Source of the DNA: Tridacna crocea
Taxonomy: Eukaryota; Mollusca; Bivalvia; Cardiida; Cardiidae
Length of the DNA: 64,000 nucleotides
NCBI GenBank assembly: GCA_943736015.1
Contig: OX031070.1
Location: forward strand, 38,804,173 to 38,868,172
Reading direction: 5' to 3'
The position numbers and the translations under genes were made by a program. Under the pieces are notes generated by a model. It saw nothing but the letters and a program-made list of their open reading frames with translations. It had not been told where the DNA came from and made no database searches. Position 1 is the stretch's first letter. Each line of letters starts with the position of its first letter. Below are positions 1 to 11,024 of the stretch, in pieces.

Positions 1-245
1 TTACGAATCGGAATAGATTTCTGCTGACGGTTCCAATACTACTCTAGATGTACTCTAGTATTCCAATACAAGATCTCTAGTTGGCTGTGTAATGTACATA
101 GGTTGTCTAAGAGATTAGAGTTAGATCTTATTTGAGGGAGGGTATTGAAAATTTCATGATCAAACCAAAGTTTGTACTTGCTTTATTACTAAACGTAATA
201 GTAGCGGGGTAATTTAGATGATAGATGATCAATAAATGAGATTGA

Positions 246-525
246 TTGATTTATTGTATGGTGTTTAACGCCGTTTATAACATTATTTCAGTTATATCGC
301 GGCGGCCAGTGTACCTATTCATGCATTCCTGGAGTCTCTATTACCAGTACAATTTTCTTTCCAAATCTCTGGCTGCTTTCCCACAAAACCATCATCGAAA
401 CAATGGTCAGCGGTGGGAGAGGAATGACTATCATCAATCCTCGGAAAGAAATTGACCTTGGATCGAACTTACGGCCCCTTATTCTCAAATCCTGTACGCT
501 AACGACTGAGCTACCGGGGCTCTGC
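246..525 (-). repeat. tRNA-derived SINE
   Basis: Read on the minus strand, about 522 starts a tRNA-like head with an A box (TAGCTCAGTCGTTAGCG) and a B box (GTTCGATCC). The body carries the conserved central motif around gtgtttaacgccgttt / cagttatatcgcggcgg that recurs at 19390, 29760 and 47600. It lies in an intron of gene 1. Confidence 0.75.
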
Positions 526-682
526 GTCAATAAGTAAGAGAGAGGAAAGTAAACATATTTTAAATGGTGTTTCCAAAACCATACACAATATACATGTAGG
601 TTTTTCATTCTTTTTTAATCTCGTTGTAAAATGCAAATGCTTTTTGGAATCATTAGCATGTGCTGACTGAGACAGATGAACG

Positions 683-698
683 AACGAACGAACAATCG
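683..698 (+). repeat. (GAAC)n microsatellite
   Basis: Four tandem units of gaac, about 50 bp upstream of the LDLa exon. Confidence 0.7.
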
Positions 699-746
699 TC
701 ATTTTTTCATCAGTTCAGTAACTAGTAAATATGATACTACCTTCAG

Positions 747-949
747 GATCCTGCTTTACTGACGAATACTCCTGCAACAATGGTCGCTGTGTGGACGAGG
801 GTCTAGAGTGTAACGGGTACAATCCCTGCGGGGACAATTCCGATTGCCCTCTCACTACTGGTGCCATTGCTGGTATTGTAGTTGGCTGTTTTTTCTTCGT
901 TGTTATCGTGACGACGATTCTTCTCATTTGTCGACGTCGACGAAGAATG
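747..949 (+). CDS. Gene 1 exon: LDLa domain, transmembrane helix, stop-transfer
   Basis: The acceptor is ccttcag just before 747 and the donor is GTATGT at 950. The exon enters with two bases of a split Gly codon and ends on a whole codon, as in gene 2 exon 5. The hydrophobic run GAIAGIVVGCFFFVVIVTTI is followed by LLICRRRRRM. The usual calcium-binding LDLa end (CDG..DC.D.SDE) is degenerate: CNG, NPC, and Cys straight after SD. Confidence 0.9.
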
Positions 950-2977
950 GTATGTTGGCTTTACAATAAGTTGTTACTTACTATTTACTAAACAATTCCT
1001 TTTTTAACCATGTGGAAAAGAAAAAAAATTAAATGTCTTGTAATTTAAGAAAAAAGGGGCATTCGGACATTGGCGTAAAGTGTTATTCCGGATCAGCCTG
1101 CAGGCTTCTTTTTCATCTAATTTTCAGTTTTGCACAAGTCTATTGTAGGATAAGATCTAGTTTAAAAGTGTCGTCTCGGATTGGCCTGCAAGGACTGTGC
1201 AGGTTGATCAGAGACGATACTTTTCGAAAATGTCCGAATGCCCCTATTCGCGTGTTGCAAACCAATTTTGATTATTGTGGGACAAAAAGGAAATACTGAT
1301 AACCAGCATTTTCTCCTTTCTAACAGTAGATTTTTTTTTTCTCATTTCAAGAACATGTCCCAATTTGATAATTGTAGGACAAAAAAGAAATACCCATAAC
1401 TAGCATTTTCTCCTTTATCAGAAATAGTTTGTTTTTTTCCTCGTCCCATGATTTTAGCAACATTCGATTTGTCAACTGCAAATGTACCGAAATATGGACA
1501 TGTTTGAAATTTTATCGGTCGGTAAAGAGCTACAGACTCAATGCTTATAATTTTGTGTGTGTGTGTGTGTTTTTAACGGCTTCCTGTCACCTTCTCCGTT
1601 TTTTCATGAACCTAATAAAAATGTTTTTTAAGAATATTGTGGGAAAAGGAGGAAAAAAACAAACAAAACACAAATCCAGGAAAAGTGCAAAAACCAAAGA
1701 GCCAATTCGGATTGATCTACAGAATACAGGAGCAATGCTCCGGGAAAAGGCTTTGATGCATCTCCTAAAAGTATCGAAGAATTTCAGCCTGCATAGTGTG
1801 TGCAGGTGTAATGCAGTGAAATGACCCTCCCCTACAAAATGACTCATGGGTCATTTTGTAGGGGAGGGTCATTTCTCTGCATCACACAGGGCGACATCGA
1901 TCAAATCTTATTTTGCAATATATATATTTTCTTCTTGCCCAAAGATAAATAATTTTACCTTATGATTGAGACAACAAAAGGTTAGACAAAATAGACTGTA
2001 TGGATCCACTAGTTTGGAAATAATCTTTCTATCGTGGTTTATCGTCCAATAAACCACAGATGTGAGTTATGAGGTACAATAGATAATCCACGAGGGCGAT
2101 AGCCCGAGTGATTTATTCATTGTGCCTCATAAATGACGACGTGATTTTTTACACGATAAATCACGATAGAAAAAAGATTATTTCGATTCTAACATAACCA
2201 GTTCTTAATGAAAGGAAAACAAGTTCAAACGTAGAGTAAAAAACGCAGATGAAGATTATGCTGCATTGAATAACCCACTTACTTACATTACACTGAATGA
2301 TGTCACTCGATATAGAATGACGTCACTCTACATAGAATGTCGCAGATTTTACGACACTTTCGTTGCACAGTGTTTATAGAGCCGAATTCGCTAGTCATGT
2401 AATAATATGCAATGGCTTACTTTGTATAAGTGCAGGCCTTTAAAGATCCACTGGTTTAAGACAGAACTCTTAAAATTGCATTGGTCGATTAGTGAACTCT
2501 AATCAAAGCATATTGATGCGTCGACTGAGTATATAAAAGAATAGTGAAATTTTCACCATTACTATAAATATCACAATGACGACCGCGCTTTTAAATAGGG
2601 CAGCCGCCAATGTGCTATTTATAGTAACGGTGTCCGATAATGAAACTCGGTTTTTTAGACCAATGGAGTCTCAGTGGCCTATTGTATAAGATATCACCGA
2701 GATGCACTATACTCTCCTGTCCCATGGCATTGTTTTTTTTTTGTTCTTTCAGAGATACAGACAAACAATAGTTACAGAAACGACGTCATATGGAACTGCC
2801 AATTATGGCTATAACCAACCTCCACCTGCCTACCCTACAGGTCAACAGTATCCACCCGCGGGCCAGCAGTATCCACCCCCGGGCCAGCAATACCCATCCA
2901 CGGGACAACAGTACGCACCTTCGGCACCGCCACCTCAATACTCTCATACAGATCCTACAGCATACCCTCAGAAATAG
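747..2977 (+). CDS. CUB/LDLa membrane protein gene 1, 3' part (last two exons)
   Basis: Paralogue of the complete gene at 15497-23763; only its last two exons are in the window (747-949 and 2753-2977). The first encodes an LDL-receptor class A module (six Cys, core CNNGRCVDEGLECNGYNPCG), then a hydrophobic helix of about 25 residues and a basic RRRRR stop-transfer. The second encodes a cytoplasmic tail with about four xxGQQYP repeats and two PPxY motifs (PPAY, PPQY), which WW domains are known to bind. Both introns have GT/AG ends and the phases match gene 2. Positions 1-45 resemble the intron just after the last CUB exon of gene 2 (about 21360-21405), so the CUB exons probably lie just left of the window. 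A diverged TH1 element starts 29 bp after the stop. Ligand and partners are unknown. Confidence 0.88.
1048..1260. mobile_element. Terminal-inverted-repeat MITE (family G), copy 1
   Basis: The left end aaggggcattcggacatt is mirrored at the right by aatgtccgaatgcccct. Inner inverted segments resemble cggatcagcctgc. It is the same family as 31796-32050 but more diverged. It lies in the last intron of gene 1. Confidence 0.75.
1811..1882. repeat. Near-perfect hairpin
   Basis: Arms 1811-1843 and 1850-1882 (atgcag..gaaatgaccctcccct..) pair over 33 bp with one mismatch around a six-base loop. It is intronic and probably the core of a small hairpin element. Confidence 0.8.
2013..2400. mobile_element. 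Foldback element (family H), copy 1
   Basis: A hairpin core (ctatcgtggtttatcg ... cgataaatcacgatag) is followed by a conserved tail with gaatgacgtcactctacat and tttatagagccgaa. It shares its whole length with 5967-6337. It lies in the last intron of gene 1. Confidence 0.75.
2557..2632. repeat. Intronic hairpin conserved between gene 1 and gene 2
   Basis: caccattactataaata and ctatttatagtaacggtg form inverted arms about 120 bp upstream of the terminal exon. Gene 2 has the same hairpin at 23348-23432, with continued similarity to the acceptor. Confidence 0.6.
2753..2977 (+). CDS. Gene 1 terminal exon: Pro/Gln/Tyr-rich cytoplasmic tail
   Basis: The acceptor is tttgttctttcag before 2753. The exon starts in phase 0 (RYRQTIVTETTSYGTANYGY), runs through QQYPP-type repeats and ends in AYPQK and a TAG stop. 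Its start RxRxxIVTETxSYGTANYGYN is almost identical in gene 2. Confidence 0.9.
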   Translation, partial: RYRQTIVTETTSYGTANYGYNQPPPAYPTGQQYPPAGQQYPPPGQQYPSTGQQYAPSAPPPQYSHTDPTAYPQK

Positions 2978-3005
2978 TGCTGATAAACGTTAAACTTCAA
3001 GCTAG

Positions 3006-3112
3006 TTAACTCTTTACCAAACTACAAAATGTCATACTTGTCCATGTTAATAGCATTTACAGGAGACAAATTTTCCTAAATCTGATAAAAATACATCTGA
3101 CTCATCACGCAA
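3006..3112 (-). mobile_element. TH1 element, diverged fragment
   Basis: Starts ttaactctttaccaaac and keeps acttgtccatg..agcatttacaggagacaaa, the minus-orientation TH1 end. The hairpin core is lost where LINE sequence begins. It starts 29 bp after the gene 1 stop. Confidence 0.65.
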
Positions 3113-3189
3113 AAAGGGACCATCTAGGAATTCTGTTAATCACAGGCCAGGAAAGCATTATTTTTCTATTTATAGATATTAGAAGTCGT

Positions 3190-4030
3190 TCGGTTATTTT
3201 AGTTGTACTGATCTATTTAAATTGTTCGATTCAATGGTCAAGCCAATTTTGTGCTATGGGGCCCAGATATGGGGACATATATATCACCTGCCTTAGAATC
3301 AGTTCATTTTGAATTTTGTAAAAAAATACCTTGTTTTGAATAGTTCAACAAACAACACATTAGCTTTAGGTGAATGTGGTCGTTATCCGATCTACATTGA
3401 TTATCATTTATCTTGTGTCAAATATTGGTGTAAACTCTTACAAATATCAAACCATAGATACCCTCGAAATTGTTATATACTGCTTAAAAATGTAGACGAC
3501 GTGGGACGCAGAACATGGACTTCTTATGTCAAAAATGTGCATGTATGGTTTTTGAATAGTCTGGATAAGTCAAGAAATTGGAGATGCGATTAACTTCCTA
3601 AAGGACTCGTAGATTGTGCGAATCAAAATTGGCATGAATCCATTAATACATCCAGCCGTTCTTATCATTATAAATATTATAAATCTTTATTAAACGTAGA
3701 AAAATACTTACAACTGGATATTCCAATGAAGCACAGAATAGCGCTCTCAAAATTTCGATGCTCGAACCATAAATTTGGAATTGAAACAGGTAGACATACT
3801 AATGTTCAGAGAGATAAAAGGATTTGTCTTTATTGTTATAGCAATTATGAGGTGAAAGTTATAGAATGTGAGTGTCATGTATTTTTTGAATGTGAAAAAT
3901 TTACAGAAATAAGGGCAAACCTTCTATATAACTGGTATACTTCAAGTTGTAGTTAAGCTAATTTTTTACTATTTGCTTCAATCTACAAATCCAATCATCA
4001 TTAGACATATAGCCCATTATATATACATGC
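3190..4030 (+). mobile_element. LINE (non-LTR retrotransposon) 3' fragment
   Basis: The C-terminal end of a LINE polyprotein in three pieces: DLFKLFDSMVKPILCYGAQI then WG near 3210-3280, LALGECGRYPIYIDYHLSCV then KYWCKLL at 3360-3440, and a Cys/His-rich piece (RICLYCY, CECHVFFECEKF) at 3810-3905. Frames change between them and a stop lies near 3294, so it is dead. The family is not resolved (CR1/L2/RTE-like are options). Confidence 0.7.
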
Positions 4031-4518
4031 TTATGAAATGATTTACACCTAAATGGACAAATTTAGGATTCAATTTATTTCATCATTTTCCCTGAGTGAT
4101 TTTAAATACTAGCAAACGTGGTTAGACAAGTTTACAGACTTAACCTTACGGTAACTTATGCAATAGATTATGGCTTCAAAGACGGATTTGTTTTGGAAAA
4201 AATAAGGAAGTATTGCTGAAAAAGGGGAAAATGCTGTTGGCCAGGTTTTGTTCCTTTTCTCTCGGTGTTTTCAATTGTTCTTCTTCAAAGTCACTGAAAC
4301 TAAGATTTTGTGTTAATGTTGTCATTTTGACGTTTGTTTTAATTGTTTTCTACGCAATCACTAAGTTTTTATAGTAATGTTTTATCACATAACCTCCCTT
4401 GTTTTCAGTATGATATACCCAATATGAATTTTTGTTGTCTTATACAAGTGTAATATCACATTTGTTTTACGTCATTTATGTCTTCAATTTGAACGTTTTT
4501 CGTAGAATTGAATGGCTT
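3970..4518. other. Non-coding stretch with a diverged repeat
   Basis: No gene seen. 4378-4500 (tcacataacctcccttgttttc, then catttgttttacgtca) is the reverse complement of repeats at 14040-14165 and 34140-34250. A very weak TH1-like core lies at 4215-4290. Confidence 0.5.
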
Positions 4519-4748
4519 TTAACCCATTACCACACAATCCCTACCTTTGACGCCCCTGAGAAAGAAGCCTATTGAAAACACTGTAGGAAAAGGAGAAAAT
4601 GCTGGTAACCAGCATTTTCTCCTTTTCCCACAGTGTTTTCTACCCTGTTCCAGAACAAATTTCAAATTTTCAGTCACCTTTATTTTGTCGTCAGCAAATG
4701 CTTTCATTTTGAACCAGTCTAAAATTTTGTCGTGTGGTAAACAGTTAA
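4519..4748 (+). mobile_element. TH1 element (TTAA-flanked hairpin MITE)
   Basis: TTAA at both ends, imperfect terminal repeats (accacacaat / gtgtggtaaa), and a palindromic core of aaaggagaaaatgctgg and its reverse complement meeting at GGTAACC. No coding capacity. Confidence 0.9.
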
Positions 4749-5050
4749 GGATATAACTGCAGGTACATCTAAAAGTGTTTTTGCATTTTCTGATCTATAT
4801 TTTGTGAAATAGCGGTATGTGATAAAAAGAATCTGACATTCGGTGGCATTTCAGATGAAGTTTTGTTGAGCGCGTCAGGAAAACTGTTGATAAGCTAGTC
4901 AAAGGCTTGCTTGATAGTATTTTCCTTAGACTCGTTTGATGAAATTTTATCTCGAACCCCAAATCATGTCAAATCCTATGTGTCATTTTGTCGTTCCTAT
5001 CAGTGGTTATTTTCCACTGTAAATATTGAGTGTTAATACAATACTCGATT

Positions 5051-5267
5051 TTAACCAATTACCACACAATCCCTACTGAGAAAGAAGCCTTTTGAAAACA
5101 CTGTAGGAAAAGGAGAAAATGCTGGTAACCAGCATTTTCTCCTTTTTCCACAGTGTTTTCTACCCTTCCCAGAACAAATTTCAAATTTTCAGTCACCTTT
5201 ATTTTGTCGTCAGCAAATGTTTTCATTTTGAACCAGTCTAAAATTTTGTCGTGTGGTAAACAGTTAA
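5051..5267 (+). mobile_element. TH1 element
   Basis: TTAA ends and intact palindrome. About 13 bp are missing after ccctac compared with the neighbouring copies. Confidence 0.9.
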
Positions 5268-5570
5268 GGATATAACTGCGGGTACATCTAAAGGTGTTTT
5301 TGCATTTTCTGATCTATATTTTGTGAAATAACGGTATGTGATAAAAAGAATACGACATTCGGTGGCATTTCAGATGAGGTTTTGTTGAGCACGTCGGGAA
5401 AACTGTTGTTAAGCTCGTCAAAGACTCGCTTGATAGTATTTTTCATAGACTCTTTTGATGAAATTTTATCTCAAACCCCAAAAAGATGTTAAATCCTATG
5501 TGTCATTTTGTCGTTCCTATGAGCGGATATTTTCCAATGTAAATACAGAGTGTTAATACAATACTCGATT

Positions 5571-5799
5571 TTAACCCATTACCACACAATTCCTACTTTT
5601 GACGCCCCTGAGAAAGGAGCCTTTTGAAAACACTGTAGGAAAAGGAGAAAATGCTGGTGACCAGCATTTTCTCCTTTTCCCACAGTGTTTTCTACCCTTC
5701 CCAGAACAAATTTCAATTTTTCAGCCACCTTTATTTTGTCGTCTGCAAGTGCTTTCAATTTGGACCAGTCAAAAATGTTGTCATGTGGTTAAGAGTTAA
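5571..5799 (+). mobile_element. TH1 element
   Basis: TTAA ends; the core meets at GGTGACC instead of GGTAACC. Its right TTAA is shared with a TH2 element. Confidence 0.9.
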
Positions 5800-5930
5800 C
5801 CCTTTTATTGCTAAGAGCTACTCTCAGACCCTTGGCAGTGTGGATCAGGATTGTGCAATCTGATCTTAGATTTACACTGTCCGGTAGGGACAAATTATAT
5901 TTCTGTAATGAGCACCTGTAAAATAGCAAA
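5796..5930. mobile_element. TH2 element, partial
   Basis: Starts ttaacccttttattgc and carries gcaatctgatcttagattta and cactgtccgg, a worn half of the TH2 palindrome. Confidence 0.6.
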
Positions 5931-5966
5931 TTTAGTGCACAATGCTAGTTTGAAAGATTAACTTAA

Positions 5967-6337
5967 GAAATAATCTTCTTTCTATCGTGGTATATCGTTC
6001 AATAAACCACAGTTGTGAGTTATGAGGCGCAATAAATAATCCACGAGGGCGATAACCCGAGTGGTTTATTCATTGCGCCTCATAACTCACAACGTGGTTT
6101 ATTGAACGATAAACCACGATAGAAAGATATTTCGATTCTAACATGGAAAGTTCTTAATGAAAGGAAAACAAGTTCAAACTTAAAGTAAAAACGCGGATGA
6201 AAACTTTGTTCCATTGAATAACTCACTCATTGAGTGACGTCACACGATACAGAATGACGTCACTCTACATGTATTGTCGCAGATTTTACCACGCTTTCCT
6301 TGCACTGTGTTTATAGAGCCGAAATTGCCTGTCATGT
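5967..6337. mobile_element. Foldback element (family H), copy 2
   Basis: The core hairpin arms (atcgtt..aataaaccac / gtggtttattgaacgat, then gagttatgaggcgcaata and its mirror) are better preserved than in 2013-2400. The same tail follows. Confidence 0.8.
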
Positions 6338-6354
6338 TAGAATATATTTTTTAT

Positions 6355-6467
6355 CAGATTAATGGTAAACATGGTAATAGAAGGGACGTAACATGTCTAT
6401 TATGTCAAGTATAATTTATCTTTAAAATGTATTTTTCCTGTATTATCGGCCAGTGGCCTTGACAATT
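6355..6467 (+). mobile_element. LINE 3' end fragment
   Basis: aatagaagggacgtaac..tgtc..ttatgtcaa and attatcggcc.gtggcctt match the minus-strand fragment at 33625-33790. The frame reads GNRRDVTCLLC. Confidence 0.55.
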
Positions 6468-6690
6468 TTAACCCTTTACCAAACAACAAAATTTTGGACT
6501 GGTCCAAATTGAAAGAATTTGCAAGCGACATAATAAACATACCACAAAAATTGAAATTTGTATTTAGCAGGGTAGTAAACATTGTGGGAAAAGGAGAAAA
6601 TGCTGGTTACTTTCTCCTTTTCTCACAATGTTTTCAAAAGGGTTCTGTCTCAGGGTCGTAAAAACTAGGGATGGTTTGGGAAAGGGTTAA
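6468..6690 (-). mobile_element. TH1 element
   Basis: TTAA at both ends. The second palindrome arm has lost its first bases (tgctggttac runs straight into tttctcc). Confidence 0.88.
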
Positions 6691-7131
6691 ATATAGACAT
6701 TGTCATTGATAGTTGACCTAACCTGTTTGATATATTGATAGAACATTGATAGGAAGGGATTTGTATCGGATATGATAGATTACATTGCTTTACGTGGAGA
6801 TACAAGATGACCTAACCGTAAGATGGTATTATGCAAGCAAAATTTCTGAGTTGTAGAGTATCCTAAAATCCTAAAATCACTCGCATAAATATTAAAATTC
6901 TTATGAAAGAAATAAGTGGTAATTATCATACAATTCTCACCAAGTATTCTCAACAAATAATCTAAACGTCCAGCAGAAAAGACGCTTTCAGTTGAAAACA
7001 CCGTTAAGCATGTCTGCAAATTTGTTCAGTTCACGACCACTTATCTCAGATACTCAAATTACACTTGATGTCTCCGTGTAAGCGATTTGTTATCACGTGC
7101 TCTTGTGCGAGATTTGAACCTGTCAAGAGAT

Positions 7132-7181
7132 ATGTTGATGATGATGATGGTGATGATGATCATGATGATGATGATGAGTAG
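7132..7181 (+). repeat. (GAT)n microsatellite
   Basis: About 15 gat units with interruptions. Confidence 0.85.
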
Positions 7182-7497
7182 GTTTGTTTCTCTGGTGACA
7201 ATGTCTTACCAGGGAATATGTACCGTTCCTGGCAATATATAAGATTTTCTTCAGGCTATCTGGCCCCAATTGATTTGACACTAAAGTCACAGAAGCATCA
7301 AAATACTGTCTTGAGAGATTATCTGTCGGACGCCAAAGTACTGTGTTATACAGACTATGAAGACAAAGTGCCCAACTCAGATTTCTGTCTTTTGTTTAAC
7401 CGGACGGATATGAACCTTGCTTAAATCGTAAGTCGAGACTTGGCTTCAAGCATCGTCTTAGTCCTAATTGGCTACAAACGTCTTCGAACAAGTCCCT

Positions 7498-7845
7498 TTA
7501 ACTCATTACCAAACGACAATATTTTAGACTTGCCCAAACTGAAAGCATTTGCAGACGACAAAATAAAAGTGACTAAAAATTTGAAATTTGTATTGTGAAG
7601 GGTAGAAAACATTGTGGGAAAAGGAGAAAATGCTGGTTACCAGCATTTTCTCCTTTTCCCACAATGTTTTCTAAAGGCTTCTTTTCCAGGGGCGTCATTT
7701 TAAGATTTGTTTTGTGAAGGGTAAAAAACATTGTGGGAAAAGGAGAAAATGCTGGTTACCAGCATTTTCTCCTTTTCCCACAATGTTTTCTAAAGGCTTC
7801 TTTCCCAGGAGTGTCAAAAGTAGGGATTGTGTGGTAATGGGTTAA
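7498..7845 (-). mobile_element. TH1 element with a duplicated hairpin
   Basis: A single pair of TTAA ends encloses two complete hairpins (about 7610-7675 and 7730-7795) separated by a copy of the flanking arm (tttgtgaagggtaaaaaac). Confidence 0.9.
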
Positions 7846-8448
7846 AGCACTTCAAGTCTGCCTGAAGCTGGCCAGGAACAGTGTTGTGCTGAACTGCTGT
7901 CGGACTGTGTTTCAGACAAATCTCTTCAACCTTCACTGTCTAAGCTGGAACTGCAAGACAACACTTCTCAATATCTTTTTGGAAGATGCTACAAATATTT
8001 TTTTCGAGTTCAGTATTAAACTGACAGACCTCAACAATCTCTCTGTCTGTCTCTCTGTCTGTCATTCTGTCTCTGTCTATCTGTCCTTCCGTCTATCTAT
8101 CAATGAAAGCATGACGCAAAGAAACCCAAATAAATCATCGTGGTAAATAATAATAATTTACCAGAAACTCCCAAATGCATCTTAGTGGAAGATGTTAAAA
8201 ACGATTTTTTCAGGTCAGGAGTTTAACACACACCCGCAACAATCTCTTTCTGTATGTCTTTCGGTCTGCCGTTCTGTCTCTGTCTGTCTGTCCTTTAATC
8301 CTTTCATCCATCAGTCCATGAAACAATGACGGGAAGACAGTCAAATAAACCTACATGGTAAATGGAGAAAATAATCTACCAGAGATCCCCAAATGCCTTG
8401 TTAAGAAGATGCTACAAAACATTTTTTTAAGAAAAGAATAACTGCCAT

Positions 8449-8451
<3 letters not shown>

Positions 8452-8503
<52 letters not shown>

Positions 8504-8540
8504 GTCTCTCTCTCTCTCTCTCTGTCTGTCTATCTGTCTG

Positions 8541-8571
<31 letters not shown>

Positions 8572-8583
8572 GTCTCTCTCTTT
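8452..8583 (+). repeat. (CT)n microsatellite with TCTG interruptions
   Basis: About 130 bp of ct with scattered tctgtctg; the open frames across it on both strands are low-complexity artefacts. Confidence 0.95.
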
Positions 8584-8903
8584 CAGAACTGCAGGAAACA
8601 GGTCCTGAAAATATTGTGGTAAAAAGAGAAAATGGTGGAACCGGTATACTCCCTTTTCTACTTTGTCCATGGTCCATGGTCACACACAACCATTGAAATT
8701 ATCTCCCTTTGAAATCTGACAAACTTTTAATTTTTGCAAATTTTATGACTTCTTTTAATTTCTTTTCACTTGGACGTCACTCACCAATAGTGGAAGCTAC
8801 TTTTCCAACAAAGATATTGTTGACATGAGGCTTCTGTATCAAACCTTGCAAATTTGGAGTTATCTCCCTTAAAACTGGTCTAGCAGCAATGTCACTTTGT
8901 GAT

Positions 8904-9030
8904 TAATCCTTTCCCAAACAATCCCTGATTTTATGATCCTGAGATAGAAGCCTTTTGAAAACATTGTTGGAAAAGAAGAAAACGCTGGTGACCAGCATTT
9001 TCTCCTTTTCCCACCATGTTTTCTCCCTTA
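8904..9030 (+). mobile_element. TH1 element, left half
   Basis: Starts ttaatcctttcccaaac and holds the hairpin (gctggtgaccagc) but lacks the distal arm. Confidence 0.8.
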
Positions 9031-9385
9031 TGATAAATGAAAGATAAGGGAAGTGATATTAATAATTGCAGTTCTTAAGCATAGACGCTCAAGAAATCAT
9101 CATGGCAAATGGAGAAAATAATTTACCAGAGGTTCCGAACTGCATCTTATTTTCTTTATTGTCAAGAGTAAAATGCACAGACCTCAAGAATCTCTCTGTT
9201 ATTCTGTCTCTGTCTGTCCTTCTATCAATCTATCCCTGAAACCATGATGATGATAAATTCCAAGAAAATAATCATGGAAGATAGAGAAAATAATTCACCA
9301 CAGAAATTGCTAAATGCTTTTTTTAGAAGATACTACAGAACTGATTTTTTTTCAATAAAAGAATAACCCACATATCTCTCTTGCC

Positions 9386-9452
9386 CTCCCCCCTCTCTCT
9401 CTCTCTCTCCCCCCCCCCCCTCTCTCTCTCTCCCCCTCTCTCTCTCTCTCTG
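9386..9452 (+). repeat. CT/C-rich microsatellite
   Basis: ct runs broken by C tracts (cccccccccc near 9410). Confidence 0.9.
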
Positions 9453-9803
9453 TGTGCCTGACCCTGAGAATACAGCTTCTGAAAATATTATAGGAAAAAG
9501 AGAAACTGCGTAAATCAGAATACTCTCTCTTTTCCACTATGTTTAGACTTCAAGCTTAAAAGCCATCATCATAGTATATGGTTAGCAAACCCCTTAAAAT
9601 TATCTCCCTTTGAAATTTATCAAAATTTTAAATTTTTTAAATTTCATGATTTCTTCAAACGTCCTTTTGCTTGGTCGTCACTCACCATTAGTGGAAGCAA
9701 CTTTTCCAACGAAGAAATTGTTGACATGAGGCTTCTATATGAAATCTTGCAAGTTTGGAGTTATCTCCCTTAAAACTGGTCTAGCAGCAATGTCAGTTGG
9801 TGA

Positions 9804-9935
9804 TTAACCCTTTCCCAAACAATCCCTGGTTTTTATGACCCTGGGATACAACTCTTTTGAAAACATTCTTGAAAAAGAAGAAAATGCTGGTAACCATCTT
9901 TTTCTCCTTTTCCCACAATGTTTTCTCCCCTATAA
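9804..9935 (+). mobile_element. TH1 element, left half
   Basis: Same truncation point as 8904-9030, so it was truncated before the array was duplicated. The right palindrome arm is worn. Confidence 0.78.
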
Positions 9936-10193
9936 TAAATGAAAGATAAGGGAAGGGATATTAATGATTGCAATTTTAAAGCATAGAGGCTAAAGAAATC
10001 ATCTTGGCAAATGTAGAAAAAAATACCGGAGGTTCCGAACTGCCTGTCTGGCTGTCTATAAATATGTCCTCAAAACCATGATGATAAGAAACTAAAAAAA
10101 ATCATGGCAGATGGAGAAAATGATTTACCAGAAATCCCAAAAATGTCTTATTTAGAAGTTGCTATAGAACTTTTTTTCAAGAAAAGAATACTA

Positions 10194-10231
<38 letters not shown>
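10194..10231 (+). repeat. (CT)n microsatellite
   Basis: About 35 bp of ct. Confidence 0.9.
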
Positions 10232-10233
<2 letters not shown>

Positions 10234-10554
10234 TGACCTTCAGAACAGCAGAAGACAGATTCTGAAAATATTGTGGAAAAAAGAAAAAATGGTTGTACCG
10301 GCATACTCTCCCTTATCCACTATGATTATGATCACACACAACCATTGAAATTATCTCCCTTTAAAATCTGATAAAATTTTAATTTTTGCCAATTTTATGA
10401 CTTCTTTAAATTTCTTTTCACTTGGACGTCACTCACCAATAGTGGAAGCTACTTTTCCATCAGAGAAATTGTTGACAAGAGGCTTCTGTATTAAACCTTG
10501 CAAATTCGGAGTTATCTCCCTTAAAACTGGTCTAGCAGTAATGTCAGTTGGTGA

Positions 10555-10676
10555 TTAACCCTTTCCCAAACAATCCCTGGCTTTTACGAACCTGGGATAG
10601 AAGCCTTTTGAAAACATTGTTGGAAAAGCAGAAAATGCCAGCATTTTCTTCTTTTCATACAATGTTTACTACCCTA
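10555..10676 (+). mobile_element. TH1 element, left half
   Basis: Third member of the co-truncated set; the hairpin is shortened to aaaatgcc/agcatttt. Confidence 0.75.
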
Positions 10677-10694
10677 TAGTTCAAATGATAATTT

Positions 10695-10826
10695 CTTCCA
10701 TAAACGTGGAAAAAGACATTGTGGGAAAAGGTAAAAAATGCTGGTATTAATCAGCATTTAATCCTTTTGGCACATTTTTGTCAAAAGGCTTCTTGCATTG
10801 AGTAAGATTGTGTGATAAAGAGTTAA
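10695..10826 (-). mobile_element. TH1 element, right half
   Basis: Ends gtgtgataaagagttaa with a worn hairpin (aaaatgctgg..ccagcattta type). Confidence 0.7.
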
Positions 10827-10829
10827 ATG

Positions 10830-10994
10830 AAACGATGGAATTTTTCTTTTAAAACATTGTGGGAAAAGGAGAAAATGCATGTTACCAACATTTTCCCCTT
10901 TTTCCTCAATGATTTCATTAATATTTACCAGCATTTTCTCCTTTTCCACAATGTTTTCGAAAGGTTGTGTGGTAAATATGTTGTAAAAGGTTAA
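10830..10994 (-). mobile_element. TH1-derived fragment with scrambled core
   Basis: Two core pieces (aaaaggagaaaatgc near 10864 and ccagcattttctccttttcc near 10928), then a shortened end aaaaggttaa. Confidence 0.6.
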
Positions 10995-11024
10995 ACGAGA
11001 TGAGGAATTTAATAATGTGTTAAT

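Larger units (their letters stand above)
4519..5799. repeat. Tandem repeat of about 520-530 bp, each unit carrying a TH1 element
   Basis: TH1 copies at 4519, 5051 and 5571 are followed by the same 300-bp spacer (from ggatataactgc to aatactcgattt) between copies 1-2 and 2-3. The spacer copies are roughly 93-95% alike, so the amplification included the already inserted element. Confidence 0.85.

Noticed and set aside
1620-1760. Possible TH1 copy (ttgtgggaaaaggagg)
   Set aside because: Only a short A/G-rich match; no second arm and no TTAA ends.
1429-1824. 131-codon open frame in the last intron of gene 1
   Set aside because: It spans a TG microsatellite and a hairpin and shows no family resemblance.
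3309-3593. Host gene exon
   Set aside because: The GRYPIYIDY..KYWCKLL pattern is typical of LINE polyprotein C-termini and the frame is broken.
8351-8689. Arg/Glu-rich open frame on the minus strand
   Set aside because: It is translation of a CT microsatellite; no coding signal in the flanks.
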